Shown here: in pieces, positions 59,485 through 64,000 of the stretch
Numbering within the stretch: position 1 is the stretch's first letter
How the letters are laid out: each line of letters starts with the position of its first letter
Assembly (NCBI GenBank): GCA_007922305.1
Contig: ML677351.1
Coordinates: 15,901,119 to 15,965,118, forward strand
DNA length: 64,000 bases
Source: Dermatemys mawii
Taxonomy: Eukaryota > Chordata > Testudines > Dermatemydidae
Direction of reading: 5' to 3'
The notes under the pieces: model-generated
What the model was told of the DNA's origin: nothing
Database searches by the model: none
Seen by the model: only the letters and a program-made list of their open reading frames with translations
Position numbers and translations under genes: made by a program

Positions 59485-60460
59485 GATTCAATTAACAAAT
59501 CAAATAGAATATATGTGAGAAGAGACAACAGAAGACAGCCTTGCTACATCCTCTAGTCCAGACTGAATCCATTACATGTTGATGCTTATCTTTTGCTTTT
59601 CACTACCACTGAACCTGCCCAAAAACTTGTTTGATGTCATTTTCACAACCAAGCAATTCCTTTTTCCACCTGTGTACCTCTTTCTCTGAGTCTAAACATA
59701 ACAAAGGTGCAGTTAATTGAGAATACTTGCAACATCAAAAACTTTCCTGATATTGATGACAATTTGCTGTTCTTTACAAATCCAGTTTGGCCTCTGTTTT
59801 TTAAGACAGACAGATTATCCTTTACCTGTCTGGATAAAATCTTTGGCAGAATTTTGGCAATTATTTTAAACCCCTTAAGTCCAAGGACAATCCAAAGAAA
59901 ATGGAATAGGAGAACCAAGCACTTAGCGAACATTGAAGAATTCATCATACTGACAGACCCCTCTCCTTCAAGAGAAGGGAATATCACTGCATAACATAAC
60001 GAAGACAAGTTTACTTTCAAATCTCTAAGTGAGTTAGAACCAGTGGAATAAGAGACAGAACTCACATTTAATTGAGTATTCATTTAATTCATTTGCTTCT
60101 TTGCTGTATTTGAATAACTGGATGTTGTGTGTTGCAAATTGCTTTGAAAAAGAGCCTTGCCAAAATATGTACAGGATTCTTGTTTTAAGCACTTCTTAAA
60201 TGTGAATCTACTCAACACTAACCTTTGTTTTCTTTGAAGCAGTTTAAAAAGTTTCCTGCTTTTCTCAGTCAATTATACATTGTCCTTTGGAAGGTGTGAT
60301 CAATTGGTTTGATCAATTTTAAAGTGCCATTTATTTCTCTTAAAAACAGCCCATGACTGATATTACCAGTGACAGATCTGCTTTCTATAAGGATGGCATA
60401 ATAATAATAAAAAAGATAGTTACGTTAATTGAAACTATGTTCTAAAGCAACTACAGCTCC
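59485..60460. other. No supported gene
   Basis: A 146-codon minus-strand frame (59643-60083) overlaps a 95-codon plus-strand frame; neither has a recognisable domain. Left uncalled. Confidence 0.45.
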
Positions 60461-60468
60461 TAGGTGAC

Positions 60469-61127
60469 TGTAGTGGGGCAGCTGCCCCATTCCTGGGTAA
60501 AAGGGATTAAAAACAGTGGAAGCAGCTGAAGGAGTGGCTCACTACAGGTGTGGCCAGTTCAATCAGGGTCCAGCTGGCCCTAATAAGAGGGTTGGGGGCC
60601 AGGAGCTGGAAGAGTCTCTCTCTTTAGCAGTGGAGAGAGAAGGACCTAGCTGCTGAGAGCAAGGTACCAGAAGCGGAGCAGTGCTGGGTAAAAGGGTAAA
60701 GGGAGCTGGGGAGCTCCACCCTGGAAAACCCCCAGGCTGCAGGCCTTGTTTAAGGCCAAAAGGTACGGGGGCTGCAGAGGGGCAGCCGAAGACAAGCAAA
60801 AGCAGTAGGTCCTAACCCCTTGCCAATGATGAGTGGCCATTACAGAGGGCAATCTGTCCCAGTGACCGGGGCCTAGATGATGATTGGTAGTAGCTAGTGA
60901 GGCAAGGAGGGTTCAGAGGGTTGGGGGTTTTCCTGGGAGGGGAGACCCAAAGTGTAGGAGTACTGCTGAGGCAGAACACCATGGCAAAGAGCCCCGGGGT
61001 GTGGGAGGGACACACGGCCAGCAGCAGGCGAGACACCAGCCAGCAGAGGGGGTTCCAAGTGCTGGAGGGCTAATTCCCAGGACAACCAGCAGGAGGCGCT
61101 GCACCGGTGAGTCCTCATCTTGCTACA
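60469..61127 (+). mobile_element. Solo LTR (659 bp), same family as 46638-47310
   Basis: TGTAGTGGGGCAGCTG at the start and CTTGCTACA at the end give a 5-bp terminal inversion (TGTAG/CTACA). An exact 5-bp duplication, GTGAC, lies at 60464-60468 and 61128-61132. Family-shared blocks with the other copy: the first 16 bases, 'gcgagacacca', 'ccagcaggaggc' and 'ggtgagtc'. A TATA-like 'ggattaaaaac' lies at about 60505. No internal retroviral sequence. The intact duplication suggests a younger insertion than the 46.6-kb copy. Confidence 0.94.
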
Positions 61128-61134
61128 GTGACAA

Positions 61135-64000
61135 ATACAGAGGGTCTGTAGGAGTTCCCGACTCTGAGCCAATGGAGAACCAATCTTAGCTGCTTCTTTC
61201 GTGAACTCTATTTGTACACATCTGGCCTTTTGGTTTTACATTTTTAATCCTGCTACTCTCAGTCACACGACAGAAGACCCCCAATCACTACATTTGTTGA
61301 TCCGATTTATGACATCAAGTTTAAGACTCACAGCTGTTACCTGCAGTACTGCACAGAGTGCTCTAAAAAGAAAGAGTCCTTTCAAAAATGTGGGGGGAAA
61401 AGGAAGGAATTTGATCAAGGGTATGTTATCTTTGAAAGGAGAAAAAACTTTGGTGAAAAAAAGCATTTTTTTGAAAAATATGCCTGTCGGTAGCTGATTA
61501 ATCCTGACTGTGGAGAGCAGTTAAATCCAACTGCAGTTTAAATAACTATCAACTTCACCATCCTCTATATCAGTTTCAGTAGACGCAGATTGTACCTGGA
61601 ATGCACACATGTAAATTGTCAACCCATTGTGCATGGGTACACAGAGAAAATTATTATAGTGCTTGGAAAATTTTAGTAAAGTTGGTATAGGGAATTATAA
61701 AATGCACTTCCTTGAAAGAGCAAACCCCCTTTCGTCTCAGGAGAAATGCAAAGCTTTTGAGCTCCATGGATTTTTTTCATTAGTGGTGGAAGGGCGAAAG
61801 TCTCGTTGTGGCGTCAAAGGACCTCCACCACTGAGGAATCTTCCAGAGAGCTACTGAATCACTACAGTGTTTCGCTGCTCTGGCCATGTCTTTTTGACAG
61901 TGTACAGATCCCTGAGAGTCCCCCCCACAATTACTTCTTCGTATGATGGCAGGGACCTAAAGGAGATCCACACTCCTAGGACACATTCTTATGCTTCCTT
62001 AGCTAATTATTTAGCCACATAGAAGCATAAAATTATTCAATTTACATTTTTAAATGGAAAAAAATATTACCAAGTGGAAAAGACACTACAGAAAGACCAA
62101 CCTCCCCCCCCCGCCAAAAAACCCCCCAATGTCAATGAAAACCTGAAGTAAAATCAGGCGAAGTGTGGTTTTATAGCTATAGGATAGCTGCAGTAACACA
62201 CAGTTATTCAACACAATTGAAGAAAGGAACTTCTTCACCAGATATTAAAAACAAACTAACAGTTACTGGTTCCTTGGCTACTGACTGTTACCAACTCTTA
62301 TGATTTTTAACATGAGTGGCAGGATTTTGGCAGAGCTGAAGCCACTCTCATGATGACACTAGAAACTTCACCCTTCTCACAATTTGAGTCTTGCAATGGG
62401 GTCGCGGGAACATCCTCTGATTGGCTGCCTGCTGCAACACTAGCCTGCCTCTTGGGAAGTGCAATTAATCAAACCTCTCCCACCTTCCTCTAGCAACTCA
62501 CAGCCAGTCTCAAAGTAGGACGGACCAGGAAGAGTCCAACAGCTCTGGGTGGGTCTACTTCCTCCTTCACCTTCCCTCATGTGAGCAATGGGAGAGGACA
62601 GTATCTCTGTTCCCGTTCCCTCCCTCCCTCCCTGCAAAGCCCAGCTTTGGAAGGGGGTGAACAGCCTCTGGAACTGTATCCCTCACCCACATCTGAAATG
62701 TGAGAAGGTGATCCCACTGTACTCCACCAGGCCTAGGAGAGGGGGATAGAGATCCCCAGGAGGATCAGAAGTGAGCTAGGGAGTCAGAACTGAAGGGACT
62801 GGGAGCTGGGAGAGCAGAACCAATGTGGGGACTTGGGGACAAGACTGATGAGCAGACTAGGATGTGAGAACCCCTATAGGGCCAAAATCACATTAGCAAA
62901 TAAATTTGGGAGAGTGGGCCTCACCAATTGTTAGACACACACTCACACACATACACACAGGGCAGGCAAAGTTCAAACATCGAAAGGCAGAACAAAACAA
63001 ACAATATAATCTTTTTAAAAAAATCCCATGATATTTTGATCTCATGAGGCTGACAATACTGTCAGTGTACATGGCACTCTGAACACAGGCTCCAAGACCG
63101 TATTTGACTTTTATGGAATAATTTACTTACCGATCTCAAAGAGACATAAGTGAGAATTAATGTTAAAGTTCTTTGAAGATTAATAATGTTATAAAAGGTA
63201 TTAAGTGATAATACTCTTGTCCAGTATTTACAAGCTTCATATCTGCATGATTTACATTGCTGGAGTACTATAATAACCCTACTACCCAACTCAGGGCCAA
63301 CCACAAGACCAGGTCAAACACCACTGGAGGTCAGAATAATTGTTGTGACAGAAGGATTTAATGCATTAAGCATACGTGTAATCGAATGTAATTAATTAAA
63401 TATTTTATTAACAACTGCCTACTCTGAAAAATTATAGTTCTGTGTGATAAGCAAATTCTAAGTTAATCTAAAATTATCAGTAGGGGTAAAGGGACTACAT
63501 AAAATTCAGAGATACTGCTCTTCACTGCAGGCAAACATAGAGCCAGCCAAAAATGGTGCTCAAAGCCAGTTACATTTTCTGTTAAATAACTGTTAGCTGT
63601 AGAGTGGTCCTCAAACAATCTGCAGGAAGTCCTGGGTATTTTTTGCTGAGCCCTTTCTTTCATATTAAATAAATGCCTCTCTCATGTAATAGTGACAATT
63701 CAATATAGACCACTGACACTGGTAACAACTCAAGATAAATTCCAAGGTTACTGAAGCAAAGCTATTGATTTAAGTGGAAAGATTTTATAATATAAAAATT
63801 CTTATTTAAAAAAAGAATATTCCAGCTATCTACAGGAGGGAAAAACATGAGAAGTTTGAATCACATCAGACATGTTAGGGTGCCTGATGAATCAAAAGGG
63901 AAGATTACTGTGGATGAATTGAAGCAAATAAATATTAAATCTTTTTTAAAACAGAAGGATCAAGAAAACCACAGGTGTTCCAGTTTAAAAATCCATCACT
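61135..64000. other. Mostly unique DNA, no gene seen
   Basis: No recognisable coding frame. A GC-richer patch at about 62340-62900, with a (CCCT)n stretch (about 62617-62634) and an ATTGG word at 62421, lies between two 'cttatgattttt/atgatattttgatct'-like blocks (62300, 63025) and may be an old composite repeat. A CACA-rich run lies at 62937-62960. Confidence 0.5.

Noticed and set aside
59643..60083. 146-codon minus-strand frame
   Set aside because: No motif recognised, overlaps a plus-strand frame, lacks codon-bias cues; insufficient to call a gene.
62400..62900. CpG island or promoter
   Set aside because: GC is only moderately raised, CpG dinucleotides are few, and no exon follows; an old repeat is more likely.

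Overview
The window reads as non-coding chromosomal DNA of an amniote, most probably a turtle (a crocodilian is the main alternative). The reasons are abundant CR1 LINEs ending in TTCTTATG-type tails, old MIR-like SINEs, Penelope-like fragments, AT-rich unique DNA with short GC-rich islands, and several LTR and DNA-transposon families whose ends I recognise as typical of chelonian genomes. That assignment comes from memory of repeat families; no search was run.

I found no host protein-coding exon, tRNA, rRNA or CRISPR array. Every open frame with a recognisable product belongs to a transposable element, and all are truncated or broken. The window is intergenic or lies inside a very large intron; the sequence alone does not say which.

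Layout. 1-5 kb: a perfect 34-bp palindrome beside AT-rich repeats, a decayed Ty3/Gypsy-type gag fragment, and a 5'-truncated CR1 (+). 5-19 kb: mostly unique AT-rich DNA with a MIR, a GC-rich foldback repeat, an 83-bp Penelope-related insertion with its target duplication, a 119-bp MITE and another foldback. 19-21 kb: an 852-bp hAT-type element with an 8-bp target duplication. 21-27 kb: mostly unique. 27-29 kb: a solo LTR (5-bp duplication) and a Penelope-like fragment. 31-33 kb: GC-rich DNA-transposon fragments and MIRs. 33.6-37.6 kb: a minus-strand CR1 split by a 2.26-kb jockey/BS-like non-LTR element with an 8-bp target duplication. 39-40.4 kb: a short LTR retrotransposon with two LTRs, primer-binding site and polypurine tract but almost no coding capacity. 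41-43.4 kb: a GC-rich 887-bp TIR element and a solo LTR (4-bp duplication). 45.5-47.3 kb: a CR1 (+) with an internal deletion and a solo LTR inserted into its 3' tail. 51-55.5 kb: several fragments, including a second copy of the gag relic. 57.4-57.75 kb: a palindromic Penelope-like insertion with a 12-bp duplication and hammerhead-ribozyme-like cores in both arms. 60.5-61.1 kb: a solo LTR of the same family as the one at 46.6 kb. 61-64 kb: mostly unique.

The features do not form a pathway. What can be read is an insertion history: older elements (MIR, CR1) act as targets for later ones (jockey-like element, solo LTR), with target-site duplications fixing exact boundaries.
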